64,000 nucleotides of DNA from FEB-12 sp964503315 (lineage in GTDB: Bacteria > Zixibacteria > MSB-5A5 > GN15 > FEB-12). The notes below the pieces were generated by a model. It was not told the DNA's origin. It did no database searches and saw only the letters and a program-made list of their open reading frames with translations. Shown piece by piece: positions 17,564-26,586 of this stretch (position 1 is its first letter; every line of letters starts with the position of its first letter). Location: assembly GCA_964503315.1 (NCBI GenBank), contig CAZCZL010000010.1, positions 1-64,000 of the forward strand, written 5' to 3'. The position numbers and the translations under genes are program-made.

Positions 17564-20149
17564 CTAGAGCATGATGGACAGCGAGAAGCGCGTGATATTG
17601 GCCAGCGCGACCGATTCACCGCTCGGAATATACGCGACATCGAAGCGGAACCGCTCCAACGCGTGAATACCGGCGCCGATCGTCCAAACCTTCACGTCAC
17701 CCTCTTCGTCATACACATAACCGAAACGACCCGAGATCAGATCAAGGAAAGTCGCCTCGACACCGCCATTGAACACCGCTTCCTTGAGCAGCTCATCGGA
17801 GAAGCTGTCATTGAGACCGACCATCATCTTATTGTACTCGGCCGCCACGGTCACTTTCGTTTCACGCGCGCGGAGCAGCTTGTACGCCACACCGACCGAA
17901 AGATTGCGCGGAAGATCATCCGCCTGGTTGGCGTCGATATAGGTCATTTTCGGACCAAGGTTGGTCAGCGCCACACCGACATTCATCCGGTCGGACGCAT
18001 GATACAGTAAACCGAAGTCCAGCGCAAACCCGTATGAGGTCCCTTTCCCCTTCTCTGCCGCCGCGCCCTGCTCCGCGAGGTGCGACCAGAGGAACTTCGC
18101 CGATAGACCGCCCTTAAGCTTGTTGGTCAGCGATGTACCATACGAAGCTTGGAAGGCGAAATCGAATGCGTCAAACGTCCCCAGATCCTCGGCATTTTCA
18201 CCCGTGCGGGTGATCGTACCATACGAGATGAATGACGATGACAAGCCGATCGTCCCGATGCTCTTCACATTGAAGACACCGGAGAAGTAAGTGTAATACA
18301 GATCATCCGCCAGTTCCGGCAACCACTTCACGTACATGGTTGAGATTTCCGGCCGTCCCGATGTCCCGGTCACCATCCGCTCATCGCTGGCCGCCCACAT
18401 CTGGTTGTTGACCATCGAAACGCGGCGCGACGGCTCAGAGCCGAGTCCACGGAAGTCACTGCGGCGCCATTCGCCCTTGGCATATTCCAACAGACCTTCT
18501 TCGGTCCCGACATAGACGACATCATCAAACCAGTCAACCGACGTCACCGGCGAAGCTGCCGCGTTCTTGAAATGGCGGATCGCTCGGCCCGGCGGGATGA
18601 TCCCTTCCGGCAGGTCATTGACATCTTTCAGGGCCGCTTCATATGCTTCCTGAGTCGTCCCCTTGATATCCTTACGCAACGCGGCTACCTGGGCGACCGA
18701 CGTTACTGTATCCGCCGGCGACCACTCACGGTAACCCGGCATCTGCCAGCCGTCGCTGGTCAGGAACATCACACCGTAATTCGATCCTATCCAGATTGTC
18801 TGCCCGGGAATACCACCGGTGAGCGAGGTGATCTCGCCTTTCAAGGTTGCGACATACGGAACCCTGATGACCTTCCCCGGCTCCAGGACTTCCATTCCTT
18901 CAGCGCCGGCATTGGCCGCTCTGAACTTATCCAGATACGTGTTCAGATCTTTCTTCGTCCCGTAGATGGAATACTTGGCCGCGATCTTTTCCGGCGTATC
19001 ATCGATCACCACGGTATATGGGAACGAATTTGACCAGACATTACCGTCAAAGCGGTACAGGTCTCCGCCAACTACCGCGAACAGCTCATTCCCCGAACCC
19101 GCGCCGATAGCCGCCACACGACCTGCGGGAGCCGCGCTTGCGGTATCATACGGCTCGATCGTCAAGGTATTGAACCGGGCCAATCCGGCGGTCGTCCCGA
19201 CAACCACTGCGCCATTCACTGATTTGAGGGCAGTGATAGTGTCCGACGGCAACCCGCCTTCAGTCGTGAAGGTCTGCCAATTTTTCGAATTGTAACGCAC
19301 CAAACCTTCAGTCGTACCGATTATCAGGATATTATCCTGAGCCGCCAACACGGTCGGCTCGCCATTCAGCTTTGCGTTGAACGGGAACGTCACCTCTTCA
19401 GGAATGAACCGATTCCGCGAGCGTTCAACTGAGAATTGGATCCGCTCGGTCTCGCGCGAGGTCAGCGCGCTGTCCTTCTTGGCATCCTGGAAGATCGACT
19501 TGGCTTCATCGAACCGATCCCAATTGATCCGGACGAGTGACCACATCTCAACGAGCGAATCGAGCGACTGCTGTAATCCCGCACGGTCGGCATAATCCGA
19601 TGGCACCATCGCCAACACCTGGTCGCGGAATTCCACAACAGCGTCCTTCCCCATCCGGTTGTTGGATGCGGCGACCTTCTCCACCAATCCCGGCAGTTCA
19701 TCCGGATTGGTGATATTGTAATAGCGGGTCGTCAACTGCGCGATCGTCTGATCGGTCCGAGTTGACTGCGTTTCGCCACTGGTCCACTTGCCGTCTTTCG
19801 CGCGCATCAGTCCTCTGGCGGTCAAGGCCCACATTTCGTAATCATCCATGCTGTTTCCCTTGCCCGTCTTCAGCACGGTCAGACTGCGGATCGGGCGATA
19901 TTCCGCCGGGATCTTGGTCTCGAGTGAACTTCCGGACAGCGGGTAAGCCCCGAGTCCGGCCGGATTGTAGTGCGTGGCTGTCGCGTCATCCGCGATCGCG
20001 ACAAAGGCCTCACCCATGCCTGCGGCGCGCGCGCCCGGTGCGATCCGAAGGAACAGCACCGCCGCGTTCGAGATATCCGCATAGCTGCTGGATACCATCC
20101 CGATCGTCAGGAGGAACATCGCCAACAGACAACTCAGTGTTTTCTTCAT
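17564..20149 (-). CDS. PorV/PorQ-like barrel interrupted by a beta-propeller and LysM-like insertion
   Basis: Signal peptide MKKTLSCLLAMFLLTIGMVSSSYA is followed by LFLRIAPGARAAGMGEAFVAIADDATATHYNPAGLG (about 32-66), the diagnostic N-terminal start of PorV/PorQ family FadL-like barrels. Instead of continuing into the barrel, the protein has a helical stretch (100-240). Two-component-regulator-propeller repeats then span about 265-590 (NILIIGTTEGLVRYNSKNWQTFTTEGGLPSD and similar), with LysM-like pieces inside (DTPEKIAAKYSIYG...LEPGKVIRVPY). The barrel resumes at about 620 and runs to 861, ending IPSGESVALANITRFSLSIML. PorV shuttles type IX cargo to PorU in Bacteroidota. The gene has SD GGAG and lies 20 bases after porU-like and 25 before the protease gene. 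Confidence 0.78.
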   Translation of the reverse strand: MKKTLSCLLAMFLLTIGMVSSSYADISNAAVLFLRIAPGARAAGMGEAFVAIADDATATHYNPAGLGAYPLSGSSLETKIPAEYRPIRSLTVLKTGKGNSMDDYEMWALTARGLMRAKDGKWTSGETQSTRTDQTIAQLTTRYYNITNPDELPGLVEKVAASNNRMGKDAVVEFRDQVLAMVPSDYADRAGLQQSLDSLVEMWSLVRINWDRFDEAKSIFQDAKKDSALTSRETERIQFSVERSRNRFIPEEVTFPFNAKLNGEPTVLAAQDNILIIGTTEGLVRYNSKNWQTFTTEGGLPSDTITALKSVNGAVVVGTTAGLARFNTLTIEPYDTASAAPAGRVAAIGAGSGNELFAVVGGDLYRFDGNVWSNSFPYTVVIDDTPEKIAAKYSIYGTKKDLNTYLDKFRAANAGAEGMEVLEPGKVIRVPYVATLKGEITSLTGGIPGQTIWIGSNYGVMFLTSDGWQMPGYREWSPADTVTSVAQVAALRKDIKGTTQEAYEAALKDVNDLPEGIIPPGRAIRHFKNAAASPVTSVDWFDDVVYVGTEEGLLEYAKGEWRRSDFRGLGSEPSRRVSMVNNQMWAASDERMVTGTSGRPEISTMYVKWLPELADDLYYTYFSGVFNVKSIGTIGLSSSFISYGTITRTGENAEDLGTFDAFDFAFQASYGTSLTNKLKGGLSAKFLWSHLAEQGAAAEKGKGTSYGFALDFGLLYHASDRMNVGVALTNLGPKMTYIDANQADDLPRNLSVGVAYKLLRARETKVTVAAEYNKMMVGLNDSFSDELLKEAVFNGGVEATFLDLISGRFGYVYDEEGDVKVWTIGAGIHALERFRFDVAYIPSGESVALANITRFSLSIML

Positions 20150-20169
20150 TACGTCAGACTCCAGTACTA

Positions 20170-23100
20170 TTAGTTAATAACGACAATTTTCCCAAACGAT
20201 TCGACTGCGTCGCCGCCACTCGACGGCACCGCGCTCACTTTGTATATGTACACGCCGGTCGCGACGCGATCACCCGCGACATCCCGCCCATCCCACGTCA
20301 ACCGGAAATGATCATTCGGATAGGTCGATGCCAGCAGGTTGCTGCCGCTGTAGCTCCGGATCTTGCGACCGGCCACCGTGAATATCTCGAGCGACATCCG
20401 GTCGACATCGTCCGTCAATTCAAAATAGAAGGTCGTCTGCTCCTGCATGGGATTGGGATAATTCAACAGGTCCTGAATCGCCAGTCGTCCCGGACTTGAG
20501 ACGGTCGCGCTGAATTGCGCCGTCGACGAATTGTTGGCGTTATCCCAGGCCTTAATTTTGAAAGTATGCTCTCCCTGGCTCAGCGACCCGAGCGGATAGG
20601 CCAGTCGACCGCTCCGATAGGACCCCTGGTCATAGGCAAAGGCATCTGATAACTGTATCGGCTGATCGGCCCGTTCATCCACTAGCAAAGATATCCCATG
20701 TCCAAGTCCCCCAGCGACATTGATACCAGAGCTATCCTCCAGAACCACGACCAGCGTATCCTGCAGCCAGACATAGTCACCATCCCGGAATTCGGGTCGG
20801 CCGCTTATGCTGAAGCTTATCGATGGCCCAACTGAGTCGGTCGAAACGGCCACCTGAACACTGACCGGTATCGAATCTGCCAGACCGACCGCGTCTATCG
20901 TATCAAGCACCGCGTAGGCAAGCACCTTGGCCCCTTGGCCGCCAAAACTTATATCGAGCGGCGAGATGAAGTCCGCCTCGAATTGACCATTCACGATCGC
21001 CGCGCTTCCTCTAAAAAGCGTCGGCCCGGTCATCTTGTAGTTCACTTCCTGGGTCACTTGGCCAGAGCTGTTGACCAGTCGATACGTTTTATCTCGGTCA
21101 GAATCGTACACGGTCACGATCAACTCGCCATCCGATAGTACCGGCTGCCCGAGTTTGTCTACCACCTGGCCGGCGATCCGACTGCCGCCGAGAGCCATCA
21201 GGCTGTCCGGCGTTTCCGAGAACTCGATCCGAAGTCGCGGCATCCCCAGTTTGAGGAACGGATCACCGAACAAGACATACGCCCGATCGTTGTCCTCCGG
21301 ACGCGGGATCGTATCGTTTCCATATTGGCGAAGCATCTTCCCCGCAAACAGCGCCTGACAAATGGTCAACGAGTCATCGTACATCAGCAGATCAAACACT
21401 TCGCGATTGAAGGCCGCGTTATCTGATGAAAACACCAGTCTTGTCGCCGAGATCACGCCGATAGCCCCACCCGACGGCATGGTCAGGAAATCTTCTCCCA
21501 TCGCCTGCCGGCCCGGATCATCAAAGAATCCAATCGCGCACGACGCCGTGAAGATCAACGGTAGTCGATCTATATCGCGAAGCCTCGGCAGATCACCGGT
21601 CCGCGTAAAAACATGCTCATGTGCCCAGACATCCGGATTCCCATGCCCGACATAATTCACTACCAGCGAACCTTTGTTGATCGCGTCGACTATCGCTTCA
21701 TTGGCCGCCGGTTTGTCGCCGTTGACGAACGGATAGTCCCACAAGTAGATTTTGTTCCGCATGAAATGCGCGGGCAAATGCGCTCTCTGCAGCTCTTCCG
21801 TCTGGGTCGCGTGAAAAGTCTCGGTATTGAACTGCCCGTACTCATCATCGGCGACCAGCGTAACATTGGTCCGCCATGGCCCATAATCACTGCTCGCTTC
21901 GTACGCCTTCACTTTTGCGACGATATTCGCGATCTCAGTACGACTCCGGACCGGCCAGCGCGCCGACATCATGTCGAACCCGCGATCACCCGTGAGATAA
22001 CTCCGGTCGCCATCCAAAATGCCATAGGCGCCGAAATAGACATAGTTGTCATCGCCATACGATGACCCCAGCGAGCCACCCTCGAGCGGATTGATATATG
22101 TCGGGACGTAATTCGCCTGTCCGGAACCAAGCCGATTCAGCCAATCATAATTTGCGTCGCCGACCAACAACACAGCCGAAGGGGCGGGAGAAGGGTAGTT
22201 CTCATACGCGAATTTCAGGAAATCCCGGATCGCCGTCGGGTCAGGCATCCCCCAGGAGAAGTTGTCATAGATAGCGTCAAGCGCGGCGACCTGAATGCTG
22301 ATACCTTCCGCCTGACGGTAGGCTATATACTCGTCGAGTCCCGATATCAACGTCTGCGGTGCGATGATGATCAGGTCCGTCTGCGCCGCGCTTCCTCTCA
22401 TCGCCACCGGAGTCACGCGCTGGATGGTAGCGGGAGAAATGGCCGAGGTCGCGGGTGCGCCGTAGAATCGATTGACTCCCGGATCTTCCATCATTGATTC
22501 GAACGACAACAGCCCGCCACTCCGCTGATAGCCAGTCAGTAGAATGGGATGTTGTGGGTCGGCAATGTCCAGCAACCACGGCGCCGCCGTAAAATTGTCC
22601 TGAATCTGTACCAACCCACGGCCGGCAGTCCCCTCACAGGCCAGATCGATCTGATTGTTGATCGGAACCAGTCGGCTCAGGTAACTGATCTCAATGAGAT
22701 CAAAGTAAGGCGCGACCTGGCTTGAGATCGGCGTCAATGTAATGTCAATATCATTCAACCCGTCGATGAGTGATCGCGTGCCGAACCGACAATAGCTCGA
22801 TGTCCGTATAGGGTTCAAACCGGCCACGTTATTCACGTTGATGGACATATACGAGCTGGTCCCCGACACTCCGGTTTTCCCTTGCAGATACAGCATCGCC
22901 GAATCACCCGCCACGATCCCGGGAGTAGCCGCAAAGAGGCTCAGATTCCGCTGGTCGGACCAGTACCAGTTGTAATAGTCGCTGACATGATTGCTGGCAT
23001 CTTCGGACAACAGATTGTCCATTTCGACATGGGTCCGCCGACGCGCTGTTGTGATTGTTGTATCCTGAGTTCCGGTCGGCGCGACAGAGACAGACGCCAT

Positions 23101-24117
23101 GCGCGATGGTCCGGAGCTGAATCCGCCTGCGGCAATCGTAAGCCAGTAGACATTCTGCGTAGCGTAGACATTGTTCACCCAGGTGGTCGGCTCGTCAGCC
23201 TGATAGACAAACCGATTGGGCGCTTCACCGAAGAAGTAGAGTGCGTCGCCGCTGCCAAAGAGGCCATCGCCGCCATCCTCAACCCGTATCGCCAACTCAG
23301 TGAACTCCGGACGCGGTTCTTCATTCCGCATATCCACCGGAAGTCCGCCGCCGTTAAAAACTCTGAGGGAATCGGATCGGAGGTTGGTCAATGAGATTCC
23401 TGCCGTCGCCAACTGCGCGCCGGTGACCCGGTACAACCCTGTCTGCGTTACTCCCATCTTCAGCCAGGTGGTCGATAGCTCAAACGGATTTTCTTCCGCC
23501 GCTATTCTCCCCGCAGCCACTTGAACGTTTGTACGCCAATTGACTCCTTGATCAAAATTGACTGTCGAACGTGCAAAGATCCGGTCGAATATCGGGTCAG
23601 GCTCATCAGTGTTGGTGCTTTTATCGCCGCCGTCAAACGCCACGGTTATCGCGACCGAAGTGTAGTAACCATCACCTATCACTGGTGCGATCTGAAGTGC
23701 CACCACCTGGCGACCGCGCACCATGCGCGGCTTGGCCAGAGACACCAGCGGAAGATTCGCGGAAACCTCGGAAATTAACTCAGATGATCCCTTCAGCCCC
23801 GAACCGCTTGCCGACACAAGACGCGCGGTCGAACCAATTGGCATTAGTATCTGGGATGTTGTAACGTAGGCGACTGAGCTGTCCGGATAGACTATACGAG
23901 TTAGCGCCGAGAGGTCGGCGATTGATCTGACAAAACTGACTTCGCTTGAACTTGAACCGACAACGGTCGTGGAAGATTGACCGGCGTAAACTGACGAGAA
24001 GCACAACAAGAGGCAGGCATAAAAAAACGACTGCCACAAAGAGGTGTGGTTTCCTGACCGCAACCCGGTCAGGGAGTTCCGAAAGATCATAGCACTGGCT
24101 AACTGCCGATTCAACAA
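20170..24117 (-). CDS. PorU-like C25 (gingipain-type) peptidase with FlgD-like C-terminal domain
   Basis: The 1315-residue secreted protein has a peptidase C25 domain at about 570-960. The catalytic His region is VVNYVGHGNPDVWAHEHVF and the Cys region LIFTASCAIGFFDDPGRQ, as in gingipains and the type IX sortase PorU. N-terminal beta domains (VSLAKPRMVRGRQVVALQIAPV, LKMGVTQTGLYRVTGAQLA) match PorU propeptide-like regions. The C-terminus, LLNYPNPMQEQTTFYFELTDDVDRMSLEIF to SFGKIVVIN, is a FlgD-like domain. Start is TTG 24117 (a second TTG is adjacent) with AGGAT just upstream; ATG 24090 is an alternative without SD. It heads the nine-gene array and is followed by the PorV-like gene. A sortase/surface-attachment role is inferred from family and neighbourhood. 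Confidence 0.82.
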   Translation of the reverse strand: MLNRQLASAMIFRNSLTGLRSGNHTSLWQSFFYACLLLCFSSVYAGQSSTTVVGSSSSEVSFVRSIADLSALTRIVYPDSSVAYVTTSQILMPIGSTARLVSASGSGLKGSSELISEVSANLPLVSLAKPRMVRGRQVVALQIAPVIGDGYYTSVAITVAFDGGDKSTNTDEPDPIFDRIFARSTVNFDQGVNWRTNVQVAAGRIAAEENPFELSTTWLKMGVTQTGLYRVTGAQLATAGISLTNLRSDSLRVFNGGGLPVDMRNEEPRPEFTELAIRVEDGGDGLFGSGDALYFFGEAPNRFVYQADEPTTWVNNVYATQNVYWLTIAAGGFSSGPSRMASVSVAPTGTQDTTITTARRRTHVEMDNLLSEDASNHVSDYYNWYWSDQRNLSLFAATPGIVAGDSAMLYLQGKTGVSGTSSYMSINVNNVAGLNPIRTSSYCRFGTRSLIDGLNDIDITLTPISSQVAPYFDLIEISYLSRLVPINNQIDLACEGTAGRGLVQIQDNFTAAPWLLDIADPQHPILLTGYQRSGGLLSFESMMEDPGVNRFYGAPATSAISPATIQRVTPVAMRGSAAQTDLIIIAPQTLISGLDEYIAYRQAEGISIQVAALDAIYDNFSWGMPDPTAIRDFLKFAYENYPSPAPSAVLLVGDANYDWLNRLGSGQANYVPTYINPLEGGSLGSSYGDDNYVYFGAYGILDGDRSYLTGDRGFDMMSARWPVRSRTEIANIVAKVKAYEASSDYGPWRTNVTLVADDEYGQFNTETFHATQTEELQRAHLPAHFMRNKIYLWDYPFVNGDKPAANEAIVDAINKGSLVVNYVGHGNPDVWAHEHVFTRTGDLPRLRDIDRLPLIFTASCAIGFFDDPGRQAMGEDFLTMPSGGAIGVISATRLVFSSDNAAFNREVFDLLMYDDSLTICQALFAGKMLRQYGNDTIPRPEDNDRAYVLFGDPFLKLGMPRLRIEFSETPDSLMALGGSRIAGQVVDKLGQPVLSDGELIVTVYDSDRDKTYRLVNSSGQVTQEVNYKMTGPTLFRGSAAIVNGQFEADFISPLDISFGGQGAKVLAYAVLDTIDAVGLADSIPVSVQVAVSTDSVGPSISFSISGRPEFRDGDYVWLQDTLVVVLEDSSGINVAGGLGHGISLLVDERADQPIQLSDAFAYDQGSYRSGRLAYPLGSLSQGEHTFKIKAWDNANNSSTAQFSATVSSPGRLAIQDLLNYPNPMQEQTTFYFELTDDVDRMSLEIFTVAGRKIRSYSGSNLLASTYPNDHFRLTWDGRDVAGDRVATGVYIYKVSAVPSSGGDAVESFGKIVVIN

Positions 24118-24457
24118 TCGCTATCCTGGCTGAAACGGTTACTTCTAATCGTTAGCTACGTGCTATAAGCTTTCTCCTCTTTTTGTACAGACGTTACACG
24201 GCTTAAGCCGCATGAAACTAATAACTTCCGCCAGAAAAGTCAACATCTCCCCCTCTCTCAACACCCAGGTTGTCGCAAAATCCCGGCCAATAATCTACCC
24301 GCCCCCCAATCTTTCACGGGACTTTCTTGAATATCAATAGGTTAGCAAACAGGATGAATCAAACCTGCTTTACTCTGCGAGACCCGGTTGCTCCCCCAGT
24401 CTTCAACTATCCTGAACTTCCATTCACAGACGAACTGCAATACCTGCCCGTCTATCC
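24118..24457. other. 340-bp intergenic region upstream of the envelope array
   Basis: No credible gene lies here. It holds a candidate minus-strand promoter (24215-24243) and a short AT-rich leader to the porU-like gene. I see no repeat, and no clear terminator for the lipoprotein gene that ends at 24458. Confidence 0.6.
24215..24243 (-). promoter_or_regulatory. Candidate promoter of the PorU/PorV array
   Basis: On the minus strand TTGACT (24243-24238) and TAGTTT (24220-24215) are separated by 17 bases. Transcription would begin near 24208, about 90 bases before the TTG start. The -10 is weak; the organism's promoter consensus is unknown. Confidence 0.35.
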
Positions 24458-25033
24458 CTAATAGCGCCTAAGGTCCTCCCCAAGTTCCCAACTTTGTTTT
24501 TCAGTATCGTCTCGCGCCCCGGACAACTCCGTTCGGTAACGGCTGACATCCCCCGACGGCAGAAATACCGCGCTGTAATTCTTGTAAAACTGATTCCGAA
24601 ATCCGTCGAGTAACTGCAGCGTGGTCCGATCGAGTTGTCCCTCCCGAGTTATCTCTTCCATCCCCAGATCAAGGATATCTTCATATGCGCCAAAAATCGG
24701 ACGCTGCGATTCGTTTGAACGCTCCACCAACTGACGCATCTCGCTGGCCGGGATCTCCGTCCCGCGTTCCTGATTTCCCCGCTGCCAATCATCCGCCATC
24801 CGTTCGCCATACCGGAAATACGCCGCGGAAACCGAATCGACGAGCGTCTTCAGTATCTCCGCTTTCTGCACCGGTCCGGCCGTGCGAATTCGCTCGGCAT
24901 AATCCGCCCGTATCTCCCTCGCTCTAGTATCTGAAACCTCGGTGAGACGTTGCTGATCTTCCGGCCCCGTCTGGATCGTCACCCCACATCCGGACACCGC
25001 CGCCAGCGTCAGAAGCACAAGAGATAGTCGCAT
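24458..25033 (-). CDS. Helical lipoprotein of unknown function
   Basis: From ATG 25033 the product is about 191 residues: lipoprotein signal MRLSLVLLTLAAVSGC, then a charged helical region (RAREIRADYAERIRTAGPVQKAEILKTLVDSVSAAYF). An in-frame ATG at 25051 exists, but it would overlap tnaA and lengthen the n-region, whereas AGGAAA stands 7 bases before 25033. I recognise no family. It follows tryptophanase directly on the same strand and may be co-transcribed, but nothing ties the functions together. Confidence 0.7.
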   Translation of the reverse strand: MRLSLVLLTLAAVSGCGVTIQTGPEDQQRLTEVSDTRAREIRADYAERIRTAGPVQKAEILKTLVDSVSAAYFRYGERMADDWQRGNQERGTEIPASEMRQLVERSNESQRPIFGAYEDILDLGMEEITREGQLDRTTLQLLDGFRNQFYKNYSAVFLPSGDVSRYRTELSGARDDTEKQSWELGEDLRRY

Positions 25034-25043
25034 CCAAGATTTC

Positions 25044-26444
25044 CTATACATGCTCCGGCTTCATCTGCATCGCTTCAAGTTCGCACGTGAAATGCCTCAG
25101 CAACGCCGGCTCGCGCGTTATCCGGTAACCCGGTATCTGGTTCTTCTGCGCGACTATCCGCTCGGCTACTTCAGCGACATAATCCAATTGCGAGTTCGTG
25201 AAGACCCGACGCGGCACCGCCATTCTGACCAATTCCTTGGTGGCGCTGTACTTCTTTCCTGTCGCAGGATCTACTCCGCCAAACATCAGCGAACCGATTT
25301 CCACCGTTCTCACCGCTCCTTCAACGTAAAACGCGATGGCCAGACCCTGCCCGGGGAATTGCTCGACCGGGATATTTGGCAGCAACCGCCCGGCATCGAC
25401 AAAGACCGCGTGTCCGCCGGTTGGCTCGATTATTGGCATTCCCGCTTCTTTGATCTTCTCGCCAAAGTAATGTACCTGCCCTATCCGGTAGTCGAGATAG
25501 TCATACTCCAGCACTTCCTCCAGACCAACCGCGAGCACATCCAGATCACGCCCGGCTAATCCACCGTATGTCGGGAATCCCTCGATCACCACCATCAACT
25601 CGCATATCTTCGCGTAGAGCTCTTCATCATTGATCGCGATCAACCCGCCGATATTCGCCAGTCCGTCCTTTTTGGCCGACATCAACGCGCCATCACAGCA
25701 GTCAAACATCTCGTGCGCGATCTCGCGTATCGATTTGTCATGGTAGCCCGCCTCATCCCGTTTGACGAAATAGCAGTTCTCGGCAAACCGCGCGGCATCA
25801 AAGTAGAATTTCAGTCCATGCCGATGACAGATCTCCGCCGTCTCATGAATATTCGCCATCGACACCGGCTGTCCGCCCGATGAATTATTGGTCACCGTCA
25901 GCATCACCGCGGCGATCGCTTGAGTCCCCTTGTCGCGGATAAACTCCTCAAGTTTCATTGTGTCGATATTCCCTTTGAACGGGATCGGCTCATTCGAGGA
26001 TGACTCTTTGCATGGCAGGTCTATCGGTATCCCCCCCTTGTGCATCACATTGGCGCGTGTGGTATCAAAATGCGTGTTATTGATGACATACTGCCCCGGC
26101 TTCAGCATTGAGCTGAACATCAGGTTCTCCGCTACTCTCCCCTGGTGCACCGGGATTGCGAATTTCTTCCGGAAAAGTTGTTGGACACGATTTTCGAATC
26201 GACGGTACGACTGCGCGCAAGCGTACGATTCATCCCCCATCATCAGCGCCGCCCATTGCGCGTTGGACATCGCCCCTGTCCCTGAGTCGGTCAGCAGATC
26301 GATATAGATATCCGAAGCGCTTATCTTGAAAAGATTGAATTTGGCTTGCCGTATCCGATCGAGTCTATCTTCACGGCTCATCAATCGGATCGGCTCTACG
26401 GCTTTGATCCGGTATGGTTCAGCAGGCTGTCGACGAATGGTCAT
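25044..26444 (-). CDS. tnaA: Tryptophanase (beta-eliminating lyase, PLP)
   Basis: This PLP lyase of 466 residues starts at ATG 26444, with AAGGAG 8 bases upstream; the GTG at 26453 abuts the SD and is rejected. Cofactor Lys lies in MSAKKDG (about 258-259). The family covers tryptophanase (Trp to indole, pyruvate, ammonia) and tyrosine phenol-lyase. Two positions that separate them favour tryptophanase: NTHFDTT has Asp where TPL has Thr (Asp137 in the E. coli enzyme), and AVRTVEIGS has Ile where TPL has the phenol-binding Arg. Other stretches (FDTTRAN, TYGGLAGRDLD) look more like TPL, so the enzyme is somewhat intermediate. No tnaB permease or leader peptide is visible. Role: amino-acid catabolism and indole release. 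Confidence 0.85.
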   Translation of the reverse strand: MTIRRQPAEPYRIKAVEPIRLMSREDRLDRIRQAKFNLFKISASDIYIDLLTDSGTGAMSNAQWAALMMGDESYACAQSYRRFENRVQQLFRKKFAIPVHQGRVAENLMFSSMLKPGQYVINNTHFDTTRANVMHKGGIPIDLPCKESSSNEPIPFKGNIDTMKLEEFIRDKGTQAIAAVMLTVTNNSSGGQPVSMANIHETAEICHRHGLKFYFDAARFAENCYFVKRDEAGYHDKSIREIAHEMFDCCDGALMSAKKDGLANIGGLIAINDEELYAKICELMVVIEGFPTYGGLAGRDLDVLAVGLEEVLEYDYLDYRIGQVHYFGEKIKEAGMPIIEPTGGHAVFVDAGRLLPNIPVEQFPGQGLAIAFYVEGAVRTVEIGSLMFGGVDPATGKKYSATKELVRMAVPRRVFTNSQLDYVAEVAERIVAQKNQIPGYRITREPALLRHFTCELEAMQMKPEHV

Positions 26445-26586
26445 GGCTGTCACTCCTTACGTTCTCTTTTGGTTCTACGTCAGATCTTACCAAATAGAAG
26501 CAACGACTAAATGACCGCCTTGACCCTCCTCCGGTGATACCTGAGGTCCAGGTGGGTGGGAACTGCCAATGTCAAAAACAGGCTCA

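Noticed and set aside
17539..17640. ATG 17640 as the start of the M6 protease
   Set aside because: It would overlap the PorV-like gene by 77 bases and gives no signal peptide near the start, whereas GTG 17538 has an SD and a direct signal peptide.
20170..24117. A complete type IX secretion system in this window
   Set aside because: PorK, PorL, PorM, PorN and Sov-type genes are not seen here; only PorU- and PorV-like proteins and FlgD-type tails can be claimed.
25044..26444. Tyrosine phenol-lyase
   Set aside because: The phenol-binding Arg and the Thr characteristic of TPL are replaced by Ile and Asp as in tryptophanase.
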